A stretch of DNA of 5,592 nt from Caldora sp. SIO3E6. GTDB lineage: Bacteria; Cyanobacteriota; Cyanobacteriia; Cyanobacteriales; Coleofasciculaceae. A model generated the notes under the pieces. The model saw nothing but the letters and a program-made list of their open reading frames with translations. It was not told the DNA's origin and searched no databases. Within the stretch, counting starts at the first letter, position 1; the number at the start of each line of letters is the position of its first letter. This document shows positions 1 to 5,592 of the stretch, in pieces. Made by a program: the position numbers and the translations under genes. The stretch is taken from assembly GCA_010672185.1 (NCBI GenBank), contig JAAHHL010000529.1, positions 1 through 5,592 of the forward strand, given 5' to 3'.

Positions 1-142
1 TGATAATTTTTGGATACTTAGCTAGGAAATCCCACCCAAAATTTCGTTCACCCCCCCAGCAGTACCATCGATAATAGTGGGCAAATTGCGATTCATCAAT
101 GCAAGAATTTTGTTTGCGTAGCATGGTGAGCAAAGCGAGGCA

Positions 143-160
143 AATTTTGAATTTTGAATT
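143..160. repeat. Short tandem heptamer repeat (AATTTTG)
   Basis: The unit AATTTTG occurs twice in direct succession (143-149, 150-156) and is followed by a partial third copy (AATT, 157-160). Degenerate heptamer tandems of this sort are common between genes in cyanobacteria. No function can be assigned from the sequence. Confidence 0.6.
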
Positions 161-270
161 CGCCGTTAGGTGCTCATTACTTCGTATTCCACATTTTTAG
201 CTGTGTCACGGCAGTAGGTTGAACTATGACCTGATAGTCTACAAATTATAGCCTCTCGCTTGAAGGCTCA

Positions 271-278
271 GCGATCGC
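271..278. repeat. HIP1 octamer GCGATCGC
   Basis: This is the palindrome GCGATCGC, the highly iterated palindrome over-represented in many cyanobacterial genomes. Here it is intergenic. Two further copies lie inside rfbD (1803-1810) and rfbB (3996-4003). It serves mainly as a taxonomic hint. Confidence 0.9.
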
Positions 279-288
279 TAACGGCTTC

Positions 289-461
289 AGATCCCCGACT
301 TCTTCAAGGATACTGCTGGCGAATCAGGGGTGTGACCCATCACCTCACGATTTTTCGTTATCCTGCTCAATGTAGAGACGTGCCATGGCGCGTCTCTACA
401 AGATAAATGAGGGGTATGACCCCCCATTCGCCAGTGGTATCCTTGAAGAAGTCGGGGATCT
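289..461. repeat. Composite inverted repeat (MITE-like), 36-bp arms with nested palindrome
   Basis: The arm at 289-324, starting AGATCCCCGACTTCTTCAAG, matches the reverse complement of 426-461 at 34 of 36 positions. The only differences are two adjacent bases. Similarity continues inward less perfectly to about 342 and 408. The 65 bases in the middle contain a second, separate palindrome at 371-400. The structure has no open frame for a transposase and no convincing target-site duplication. The arms resemble repeats seen scattered in cyanobacterial genomes, so a non-autonomous mobile element or an intergenic repeat family is the likely interpretation. Its mobility is inferred, not shown. Confidence 0.75.
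371..400. repeat. 30-bp palindrome (TGTAGAGACG ... CGTCTCTACA)
   Basis: The arms TGTAGAGACG (371-380) and CGTCTCTACA (391-400) are perfect reverse complements. They enclose a ten-base centre around CCATGG that is itself palindromic apart from one pair. In RNA this would form a near-continuous hairpin with one G-U pair. This sequence type is recognisable as a frequent interspersed palindrome of cyanobacteria. It sits at the heart of the larger inverted repeat, so one element may have inserted into another. Confidence 0.8.
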
Positions 462-507
462 CGGCATCTTGGGGGAACGAAATTTCGCGTGGGATTTCAA
501 TTCGACC

Positions 508-528
508 CGTCCCCGCGTCCCCGCGTCC
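508..528. repeat. GC-rich short tandem repeat (GTCCCCGC)
   Basis: The eight-base unit GTCCCCGC occurs at 509-516 and 517-524 and is followed by the partial copy GTCC. The stretch is much more GC-rich than its surroundings and lies just downstream of the composite inverted repeat. It is another small cyanobacterial-style intergenic repeat without a visible function. Confidence 0.55.
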
Positions 529-676
529 GGTGCGTCTGCTTATTCTCCCACGCCTTTTTTCGCTCACCCCGGCATCTCGGTTGCTGGTTAAAATTTGAGC
601 AAAGATTAACTTAAGCTACTGCCATCTCGCGAAGATGTCGGCTATGATGTATGGAGCATGAAGTTTCTTTGAGGTT

Positions 677-692
677 TATCAATATATTGATA
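677..692. promoter_or_regulatory. Perfect 16-bp palindrome at the putative -35 of rfbC
   Basis: TATCAATATATTGATA is identical to its reverse complement over all 16 bases. It covers the proposed -35 hexamer TTGATA (687-692) of the operon promoter. A dimeric repressor bound here could occlude RNA polymerase. It matches no regulator site that I recognise, so the role is inferred from symmetry and position only. Confidence 0.4.
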
Positions 693-716
693 TCCAAAAA
701 TAGTACCATGTATCTT
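687..716 (+). promoter_or_regulatory. Candidate sigma-70 type promoter for rfbCDA
   Basis: The -35-like TTGATA (687-692, five of six to consensus) and the -10-like TATCTT (711-716, four of six) are separated by 18 bases, just upstream of the first operon gene. Initiation a few bases after the -10 would leave a leader of roughly 115 bases before rfbC. A weaker alternative is TTGAGT (757-762) with TTATCA (781-786), also at 18-base spacing. The assignment is tentative because AT-rich DNA throws up such matches by chance. Confidence 0.4.
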
Positions 717-729
717 GTAATCATTACAA
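715..729. promoter_or_regulatory. Perfect 7+1+7 palindrome at the expected transcription start
   Basis: TTGTAAT and ATTACAA are exact reverse complements around a single central base. The palindrome overlaps the end of the proposed -10 and the expected start point, a classical operator position. It resembles an NtcA site only superficially: GTA and TAC are five bases apart rather than eight. The regulator is therefore unknown and the role is inference. Confidence 0.4.
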
Positions 730-839
730 CAAAAATTATCTGAATTAGTGGTTTGCTTGAGTAAAACAATAGTGGCAGTGTTATCAAGAAATTGAGTATC
801 TTGTAAAAGTCAAGTTTTTACCGTAGTAAAAGAGAGTTA

Positions 840-1388
840 GTGGTGAACATTATACCGACAGCAATACCTGAGGTTTTAATTATTGAACCCAGGATATTTG
901 GTGATGACCGTGGTTTTTTCTATGAAAGTTACAACGATAAAGTCTTTAGAGAAAAGACTGGAGTAACAGTTAATTTCGTCCAAGATAATCATTCCCGTTC
1001 TACCCAGAATGTCCTGCGGGGCTTGCACTATCAAATTCAACAGGCTCAGGGAAAACTAGTACGGGTTATCTCCGGAGAGGTGTTCGATGTCGCAGTAGAT
1101 CTCAGAAAAAGTTACCCTACTTTTGGTCAGTGGGTTGGTTGCTTAATTAGCGCCGAAAATAAACGGCAGATTTGGGTGCCACCGGGATTTGCTCACGGCT
1201 TTGTCGTTGTCTCAGAAGCAGCAGAATTCTTGTACAAAACTACTGATTACTATGCTCCTCAGTATGAGCGAACCTTGCTGTGGAATGACCCTGATTTAGC
1301 CATTGACTGGCCTCTAAGCGGAGAGCCAATGTTATCTGCTAAAGACCAAGCAGGTCAGCCATTAAAGACAGCTGAGGTATACTCATGA
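840..1388 (+). CDS. rfbC: dTDP-4-dehydrorhamnose 3,5-epimerase
   Basis: This cytosolic enzyme (RmlC) epimerises dTDP-4-keto-6-deoxy-glucose at C3 and C5, the third step to dTDP-L-rhamnose. The 182-residue product is full length for this cupin family. Recognisable blocks in order are the RGFFYESY strand (24-31), FVQDNHSRS (46-54), VLRGLHYQ (58-65) with the expected catalytic base H63, the GEVFDVAVDLR cupin strand (79-89), WVPPGFAHGF (112-121), Y132 and Y138 near the active site, and D169 in the SAKDQAG block, the usual partner of the histidine. Translation probably starts at GTG 840, with a weak purine-rich AGAGAG just before it. GTG 843 is equally possible. An in-frame stop at 804-806 and the lack of ATG exclude a longer form. 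The stop overlaps the rfbD start by four bases. Confidence 0.97.
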   Translation: MVNIIPTAIPEVLIIEPRIFGDDRGFFYESYNDKVFREKTGVTVNFVQDNHSRSTQNVLRGLHYQIQQAQGKLVRVISGEVFDVAVDLRKSYPTFGQWVGCLISAENKRQIWVPPGFAHGFVVVSEAAEFLYKTTDYYAPQYERTLLWNDPDLAIDWPLSGEPMLSAKDQAGQPLKTAEVYS

Positions 1389-2278
1389 TACAAATCTTGC
1401 TCACAGGCATCACGGGACAACTTGGTCAAGAATTACAACAGACCCTAGCTCCTTTCGGTAACGTGAATGGTTTCAGTCACCAGACTTTAGATTTAACTCA
1501 ACCGGACAAAATTCGTCAGGTAATTCAGGAAGTCCAACCTGATTTCATTGTCAATGCTGCGGCATACACAGCGGTTGATAAAGCTGAAACTGAAACAGAA
1601 CTAGCCAATTCGATTAATGGTACTGCCCCCACCATCATGGCAGAGGAAGCTCAGCGGCTGGGAGCTACTTTGATACATGTTTCCACAGATTATGTCTTCA
1701 ATGGTCAAAAAAATACTCCCTACCTGGAAGAAGATACCCCAGACCCAGTTAATACCTACGGTCAATCTAAGCTATTAGGAGAAGAGGGTATCCAGAAAAA
1801 TAGCGATCGCTACCTAATTCTCAGGACGGCTTGGGTCTATGGTACTTACGGGAAAGGTAATTTTGTCAAAACCATGCTGAGGCTGGGAGCTGAGCGGGAG
1901 GAACTGCGGGTAGTTGTGGATCAAGTGGGCACTCCCTCCTGGACGGGGGATATTGCTCAAGCTATGCTGGGGTTATTGAACAATTTAGTAAAGGAACAAG
2001 CAGAAAACTCTCCTCTTACAGGAATCTATCACTTTACTAATAGTGGTGCTATCAGTTGGTATGATTTTGCCGTTGCCATCTTTGAAGAAGCTAAACAACT
2101 TGGCATTCCTTTGAAAGTGCAGCGTGTCGTGCCAATTACAACTGCTGAATATCCCACACCGGCCAAGCGTCCTACTTATTCGGTGCTTTCTGGCAAAAAA
2201 ATATCAGCGGTACTCGGAAAGCATTCTCCCCATTGGCGCTCGGGACTCCGGCAAATGCTTCAACAACTCTACATTTAA
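1385..2278 (+). CDS. rfbD: dTDP-4-dehydrorhamnose reductase
   Basis: RmlD carries out the last step, NAD(P)H-dependent reduction of dTDP-4-keto-L-rhamnose to dTDP-L-rhamnose, in the cytosol. The 297-residue product has the usual length for this extended short-chain dehydrogenase/reductase. It shows the N-terminal Rossmann glycine motif TGITGQLG (7-14), NAAAYTAVDKAE (57-68), the VSTDYVFNG block with catalytic T101 (99-107), and YGQSK with Y125 and K129. It also has VVDQVGTPSWTGDIA (177-191), typical of RmlD, and the C-terminal substrate-side motif AKRPTYSVL (260-268). The ATG overlaps the end of rfbC as ATGA and has a GAGG ribosome-binding site seven bases upstream, so translational coupling is likely. 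A HIP1 octamer lies inside the gene at 1803-1810. No defects are visible. Confidence 0.97.
   Translation: MIQILLTGITGQLGQELQQTLAPFGNVNGFSHQTLDLTQPDKIRQVIQEVQPDFIVNAAAYTAVDKAETETELANSINGTAPTIMAEEAQRLGATLIHVSTDYVFNGQKNTPYLEEDTPDPVNTYGQSKLLGEEGIQKNSDRYLILRTAWVYGTYGKGNFVKTMLRLGAEREELRVVVDQVGTPSWTGDIAQAMLGLLNNLVKEQAENSPLTGIYHFTNSGAISWYDFAVAIFEEAKQLGIPLKVQRVVPITTAEYPTPAKRPTYSVLSGKKISAVLGKHSPHWRSGLRQMLQQLYI
1803..1810. repeat. HIP1 octamer GCGATCGC inside rfbD
   Basis: This exact GCGATCGC lies in the coding region and contributes a Ser-Asp-Arg-Tyr stretch of RfbD. It supports a cyanobacterial origin. Confidence 0.9.
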
Positions 2279-2283
2279 TAATT

Positions 2284-3357
2284 ATGAAAGCCATTATTCT
2301 TTCAGGTGGAAAAGGAACACGCCTACGTCCTTTAACTTATACTGGTGCCAAGCAATTGGTTCCTGTTGCCAACAAACCAATCCTTTGGTACGGAATTGAA
2401 GCAATTGTTGCCGCTGGCATTACAGATATCGGCATTATTATTAGTCCCGAAACTGGAGAAGAAGTCAAAACCAAAACCGGCAATGGTGATCAATTTGGAG
2501 CCAAAATCAGCTATATCCTTCAGGATAAACCTGCAGGTTTGGCTCATGCAGTCAAAGTTGCCCAACCCTTTCTCGGAGATTCTCCCTTTTTAATGTATCT
2601 AGGAGATAACTTAGTTCAAAGTGACCTGCGTCTCTTCTGTGAACAATTTAAAACTCGCAACCTAGATGCCTTAACTCTGTTGTGTCCTGTGGAAAACCCC
2701 ACTGCCTTTGGAGTTGCTAAGGTGGATGAAGAGGGAAGGGTATTACAGTTAGTAGAAAAACCTAAAGTCCCTCCCTCTAATCTAGCACTAGTGGGAATTT
2801 ACTTATTTTCTAATGCTGTTCACCACGCTATTGACTCAATCCAACCTTCAGCTCGAGGTGAACTGGAAATTACCGATGCTATTCAATACCTAATCGATCA
2901 ACCCAAAAAAGTTGAAGCGCGACAACTAGAGGGGTGGTGGTTAGATACAGGTAAAAAAGATGACCTCCTAGAAGCCAACCGGATTATTTTGGATACCTGC
3001 CTAGAAGCCGCCGTCGGGGGTGAAGTTGACGAACAAAGCCAAGTTATTGGACGGGTAAAGATTGGTTCTGGTTCTAAAATCATCAATTGTACAATCCGTG
3101 GTCCAGTAACTATCGGTAGTGACTGTCATTTAGAAAACTGCTTTATTGGACCTTACAGTAGTGTAGCTAACCAAGTCACCCTAATTGACGCAGACCTAGA
3201 GCATAGTGTAATTTTGCAGGGAGCGAAGGTGGTCGGCATTCAGCAAAGAGTTGTTGACAGCGTAGTTGGACAACGAGCTCAGCTGAAGGTTGCCCCCCAA
3301 CGTCCCAAAGCTTTGCGTTTTATGATTGGTGACGATTCTCAAATTGAGCTAGTTTGA
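2284..3357 (+). CDS. rfbA: Glucose-1-phosphate thymidylyltransferase, long form
   Basis: RmlA couples glucose-1-phosphate and dTTP to dTDP-glucose, the first step of the pathway. The nucleotidyltransferase domain (about 1-240) has the nucleotide-binding GGKGTRLRPLT (8-18), the KQLVPVANKPI block (24-33), LGDN (107-109 with the metal-binding aspartate), the VEKP sugar-site motif (157-160), and GWWLDTGKKDDLLEAN (217-232). From about 250 to 335 hexapeptide-type repeats (for example IGRVKIGSGSKI, ENCFIGPYSSVANQVTL) indicate a left-handed beta-helix. At 357 residues this is the long RmlA class, related to StrD-like enzymes, rather than the roughly 290-residue enterobacterial form. ATG 2284 is chosen because MKAIILSGGKGTRL is the family N-terminus; upstream in-frame codons would overlap rfbD. 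The gap to rfbD is five bases and no clear ribosome-binding site is seen, which suggests coupling. Confidence 0.95.
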   Translation: MKAIILSGGKGTRLRPLTYTGAKQLVPVANKPILWYGIEAIVAAGITDIGIIISPETGEEVKTKTGNGDQFGAKISYILQDKPAGLAHAVKVAQPFLGDSPFLMYLGDNLVQSDLRLFCEQFKTRNLDALTLLCPVENPTAFGVAKVDEEGRVLQLVEKPKVPPSNLALVGIYLFSNAVHHAIDSIQPSARGELEITDAIQYLIDQPKKVEARQLEGWWLDTGKKDDLLEANRIILDTCLEAAVGGEVDEQSQVIGRVKIGSGSKIINCTIRGPVTIGSDCHLENCFIGPYSSVANQVTLIDADLEHSVILQGAKVVGIQQRVVDSVVGQRAQLKVAPQRPKALRFMIGDDSQIELV

Positions 3358-3419
3358 TAACGTTACTAATTTACTAGGAGCAGAAATCTACCAAATTGCT
3401 AGTAGTCCATGTGCCTATA

Positions 3420-3847
3420 ATGAGTAATCATCATAACCTTGGAGCCATATTTGGCTCAGGTCGCAGTGGGACAACATGGTTAGGAGCAATCATTTCGAGT
3501 CATCCAGAAACCTCGTATCGCTTTGAGCCATTTCACTGACGGGGGAAAACTATAGCTACAACCTTTGTCTAGCAATAATTACAGATTCTGAGTAATTGAA
3601 AAAAATAGAGACGGCAAAGGCTGATTTGACCTCTAGTCTCAACGATTTTATAGGCTTTGGGGAGGCTACCTGGGTTAGAAAAACTCTGCTCCGGAGAAAA
3701 ATATGCCTATTTTTGACTCTATCGGTACTCGGTAAAAGCCTTGATATACAGGAGGTTTAGCTATTATTGTCACCCCGTCAGATTTACGCAGGCTGGCTTA
3801 AAAATTGGGGTTATCAACAGGACTTGTCGAAATGCATCTTAGTTTAA
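3420..3847 (+). pseudogene. Decayed, 3'-truncated sulfotransferase gene
   Basis: ATG 3420 opens a 39-codon frame that ends at TGA 3537-3539. Its product contains FGSGRSGTTWLGAIISSHPE (residues 11-30) followed by YRFEPFH. This is the 5'-phosphosulfate-binding P-loop and following helix of PAPS-dependent sulfotransferases. A family member needs about 250-300 residues. In another frame, reached by supposing one lost base at about 3536, the text continues with stops at 3593-3595, 3758-3760 and 3845-3847. That frame includes GFGEATWVRKTLL (from 3653) and SPRQIYAGWLKNWGYQQDL (3770-3826), which resembles the 3'-phosphate-binding block (RDPRAIYAS-type). The distance between the two blocks, about 107 codons, suits the family. 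The rest of the C-terminus is absent, with rfbB starting 30 bases later. The P-loop identification is firm; the second half is my reading of degraded sequence and less certain. A sequencing error could mimic one frameshift but not all defects. Confidence 0.7.
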
Positions 3848-3877
3848 GACCTAATACCTTAACACTTCATACCTAAC

Positions 3878-4987
3878 ATGACATTTTCTACAGCAGAACA
3901 ACCAATATCTAGAGCACCACGCCGTTTACTAATTACTGGCGGTGCTGGATTTATTGGCTCGAATTTTGTTCACCATTGGTGTGAACAATACCCAAGCGAT
4001 CGCGTGATTGTACTCGATGCCTTAACCTATGCGGGGAACCGCCAGAATCTGGCAGATTTGGCAGGAAATAACAATTTCCGATTTGTTCAGGGGGATATTT
4101 GTAATCGTCCCTTGGTAGAGGCTCTCCTGCGGGAAGAAGCAATAGACACAGTGGCTCACTTTGCTGCGGAATCCCACGTTGATCGTTCTATCCTAGGACC
4201 AGATGCTTTTGTCCGCACTAATGTTGTTGGCACTTTTACCCTGTTGGATAGCTTTCGGCAGCATTGGGAGCATCAGGGTTCTCTAGAAAACTTTCGCTTC
4301 CTCCATGTTTCCACGGATGAAGTATATGGTAGCCTTGGCCCTGATGATCCTGGATTTAATGAGACTACACCTTATGCTCCCAACAGTCCCTACTCTGCAT
4401 CCAAAGCTGGCAGTGATCATCTAGCCCGCGCCTACTACCATACCTATGGTATGCCTACTATCATCACCAATTGTTCCAATAATTATGGCCCCTATCATTT
4501 CCCAGAAAAATTGATTCCTTTAATGTGTATCAACATTTTGTTAGGCAAATCTTTGCCAGTCTATGGTGATGGACAAAATATTCGAGATTGGTTGTATGTA
4601 GGGGATCATTGTTGTGCTTTAGATGTGGTGATTCACAAAGGTCAACCGGGTGAAACCTATAATATTGGTGGCAATAACGAAGTCAAAAATATCGACTTAG
4701 TTAATAAATTGTGTGAATTAATGAATGAGTTGGCACCTGAGCTGCCAGTACGTCCATCTCAAGAACTCATTACCTTCGTCAAAGACCGACTAGGACATGA
4801 CCGACGCTACGCTATTGATGCTACTAAAATTAAAACAGAACTGGGTTGGACACCAGCCGAAACAGTAGAAGGAGGACTACGTCGTACCATTGAATGGTAT
4901 CTAACTCACCGTGACTGGTGGCAGCCTTTGTTATCAGAAGAGTATCAAGCTTATTACCAGAAAGTTTATGCAAGTGTTGAAAGTTGA
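3878..4987 (+). CDS. rfbB: dTDP-glucose 4,6-dehydratase
   Basis: RmlB converts dTDP-glucose to dTDP-4-keto-6-deoxy-glucose with tightly bound NAD+, the second step of the pathway. The 369-residue product is slightly long because of an N-terminal extension of some 15 residues before the Rossmann core. Motifs in order are LITGGAGFIGSNF (18-30), VLDALTYAGNRQNL (45-58), HFAAESHVDRSI (94-105), STDEVYG (145-151) with the catalytic T146-D147-E148 triplet, YSASK (172-176) with Y172 and K176, NCSNNYGPYHFPEKLIPL (198-215), and RDWLYVGDH (236-244). All residues expected for activity are present. An in-frame TAA at 3860-3862 and the lack of a nearer ATG fix the start at 3878; no clear ribosome-binding site precedes it. 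It is separated from rfbA by the sulfotransferase remnant and overlaps the next gene by one base (TGATG). Whether it shares the rfbC promoter cannot be told. Confidence 0.97.
   Translation: MTFSTAEQPISRAPRRLLITGGAGFIGSNFVHHWCEQYPSDRVIVLDALTYAGNRQNLADLAGNNNFRFVQGDICNRPLVEALLREEAIDTVAHFAAESHVDRSILGPDAFVRTNVVGTFTLLDSFRQHWEHQGSLENFRFLHVSTDEVYGSLGPDDPGFNETTPYAPNSPYSASKAGSDHLARAYYHTYGMPTIITNCSNNYGPYHFPEKLIPLMCINILLGKSLPVYGDGQNIRDWLYVGDHCCALDVVIHKGQPGETYNIGGNNEVKNIDLVNKLCELMNELAPELPVRPSQELITFVKDRLGHDRRYAIDATKIKTELGWTPAETVEGGLRRTIEWYLTHRDWWQPLLSEEYQAYYQKVYASVES
3996..4003. repeat. HIP1 octamer GCGATCGC inside rfbB
   Basis: This exact GCGATCGC lies in the 5' part of rfbB and is the third copy in the window. 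Three copies in 5.6 kb is far above chance and fits a cyanobacterial chromosome. Confidence 0.9.
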
Positions 4988-5592
4988 TGAATAAAATCAT
5001 TAAACAACTAGTCCAAAAAGTAAAGTTTAAAGTCTTCAAGTTTTCTCAAAAGAATCGCAAAAAATTACGCTTAACAATACTATCAATCCTATTTAGCTTA
5101 GGCTTGATATCAGCTTTGAGCTGTACCAATTCACAACCTGTTGATTCCGAGTCAATAGTTAGTGTGAAAAATGATAATCAGCTCAGTCAATATTCTGGTT
5201 CTCCTGGTAAACTAACTCTAGGTACAAACCTTAATGGAATTGCAGATTGGTCTACTCAACTTCCTTTTTTGGATGGATTTAAATCTTCAAGGAAATGGAT
5301 TACTCATTGCCAAAAAGGAGAACCAGGATGCAATGGTTCTTGGAGTACTAAAGAATATGAAAAACTAGACTTAGACGAATATGGCTGGGTTAAATCTTTA
5401 CCAGCTCCAGAAGACCCTCCAGAATATACTCGTGTAGGAACATTATTGTTTAGGGATGTTGGTCGTTATCCTGGGGGTCAGTATGTCGTTCTTTATGATG
5501 GGGAAGGCACTATAGAATACAAATTTGATGCCACCAAAGATGAAGCAGCATCAACTCCAGGGAGAGACGTAATTAATGTCACGCCATCGAAA
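4987..5592 (+). CDS. Exported or membrane-anchored protein of unknown function (partial)
   Basis: An uninterrupted frame begins at ATG 4987, overlapping the rfbB stop by one base, and runs for 202 codons to the window edge, so the C-terminus is missing. Residues 1-28 are strongly basic and 29-45 hydrophobic (ILSILFSLGLISAL), followed by C46. This fits a long signal peptide, a signal anchor, or a weak lipobox (ALSC), so the protein probably acts outside the cytoplasmic membrane. A polar linker (47-76) leads to a domain opening with LGTNLNGIADWSTQLPFLDG (78-97), then FKSSRKW and a cysteine pair C108/C115 that could form a disulfide. Next come EYTRVGTLLFRD (146-157) and GGQYVVLYDGEGTIEYKFDA (163-182). 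The NLNGI-DWST-PF-D-FK-SR-W pattern recalls a class of secreted bacterial proteins sometimes annotated as cellulose-binding or glycosidase-like; I cannot assign a function. The overlap suggests translational coupling to rfbB and a possible link to surface polysaccharide. Confidence 0.85.
   Translation, partial: MNKIIKQLVQKVKFKVFKFSQKNRKKLRLTILSILFSLGLISALSCTNSQPVDSESIVSVKNDNQLSQYSGSPGKLTLGTNLNGIADWSTQLPFLDGFKSSRKWITHCQKGEPGCNGSWSTKEYEKLDLDEYGWVKSLPAPEDPPEYTRVGTLLFRDVGRYPGGQYVVLYDGEGTIEYKFDATKDEAASTPGRDVINVTPSK

Larger units (their letters stand above)
1..839. other. Non-coding, repeat-rich region upstream of the rhamnose operon
   Basis: No reading frame here looks like a real protein. The longest open frames (around 367-598) lie inside or just after palindromic repeats, overlap on both strands, and give low-complexity Arg/Pro/Ser-rich translations. 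What is visible: a C7 run at 51-57, a heptamer tandem at 143-160, a HIP1 site at 271-278, a large nested inverted repeat at 289-461, a short GC-rich tandem at 508-528, a small hairpin at 623-637 (CATCT/AGATG arms), and from about 677 an AT-rich stretch with promoter-like elements. The nature of the gene left of the window is unknown. No rho-independent terminator with a clear T-run was found. Confidence 0.7.

Noticed and set aside
22..96. Minus-strand 24-codon frame with a fairly protein-like text (MNRNLPTIIDGTAGGVNEIL...)
   Set aside because: It is too short to judge, its upstream continuation has no clear start, and no family is recognised. It might be the tail of a lost gene, but the sequence alone does not support a call.
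162..285. Inverted repeat GCCGTTAG / CTAACGGC
   Set aside because: Only eight bases are matched, with a spacing of more than 100 bases, which is close to chance for a region this size.
367..598. Overlapping open frames of 63-68 codons on both strands
   Set aside because: They arise inside and just after the palindromic and GC-rich tandem repeats, overlap one another on both strands, have low-complexity Arg/Ser/Pro-rich products and lack ribosome-binding sites.
715..729. NtcA (nitrogen regulator) binding site
   Set aside because: The half-sites GTA and TAC are five bases apart instead of the eight required by the GTA-N8-TAC consensus.
1..839. CRISPR array, tRNA or riboswitch in the upstream region
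   Set aside because: There are no regularly spaced repeats with spacers, no cloverleaf or TTCGA-type tRNA signature, and no riboswitch core that I can recognise.
2233..2283. N-terminally extended rfbA starting at ATG 2233
   Set aside because: The extra 17 residues lie entirely within or just after rfbD coding sequence and precede the MKAIILSGGKGTRL family N-terminus, so ATG 2284 is the better start.
3349..3377. Possible terminator after rfbA (CTAGT ... ACTAG arms)
   Set aside because: The arms are only five AT-rich bases with a long loop, and no T-run follows, so it is not a credible rho-independent terminator.

Overview
This window most likely comes from a cyanobacterium. It carries three copies of the HIP1 octamer GCGATCGC (271-278, 1803-1810, 3996-4003). 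Its upstream non-coding part is full of short palindromic and tandem repeats of a kind common in larger, often filamentous, cyanobacterial genomes. Composition is moderately AT-rich. The genus cannot be fixed from the sequence alone.

The core is a same-strand dTDP-L-rhamnose cluster in the order rfbC (840-1388), rfbD (1385-2278), rfbA (2284-3357) and rfbB (3878-4987). Together these encode the whole four-step route: RfbA makes dTDP-glucose from glucose-1-phosphate and dTTP, RfbB dehydrates it to the 4-keto-6-deoxy sugar, RfbC epimerises it at C3 and C5, and RfbD reduces it to dTDP-L-rhamnose for O-antigen, S-layer glycan or exopolysaccharide. rfbC, rfbD and rfbA are tightly packed (4-nt overlap, then a 5-nt gap) and look co-transcribed. 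RfbA is the long form (357 aa) with a C-terminal hexapeptide beta-helix.

The 520 bases between rfbA and rfbB hold what looks like a decayed sulfotransferase gene. An intact N-terminal PAPS-binding P-loop is followed by a frameshift and then by a frame with two stops that still resembles the second PAPS-binding region. The C-terminal part is missing.

After rfbB, overlapping it by one base, begins an unidentified gene for an exported or membrane-anchored protein. It runs off the right edge after 202 codons.

The first 839 bases have no convincing gene. They contain a 173-bp composite inverted repeat with a nested palindrome, two small tandem repeats, and a plausible promoter for the operon. 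That promoter is associated with two perfect palindromes, one at the -35 and one just after the -10. Overall this is mainly an ordinary sugar-nucleotide operon; the sulfotransferase remnant, the exported unknown and the repeat-rich upstream region deserve a second look.
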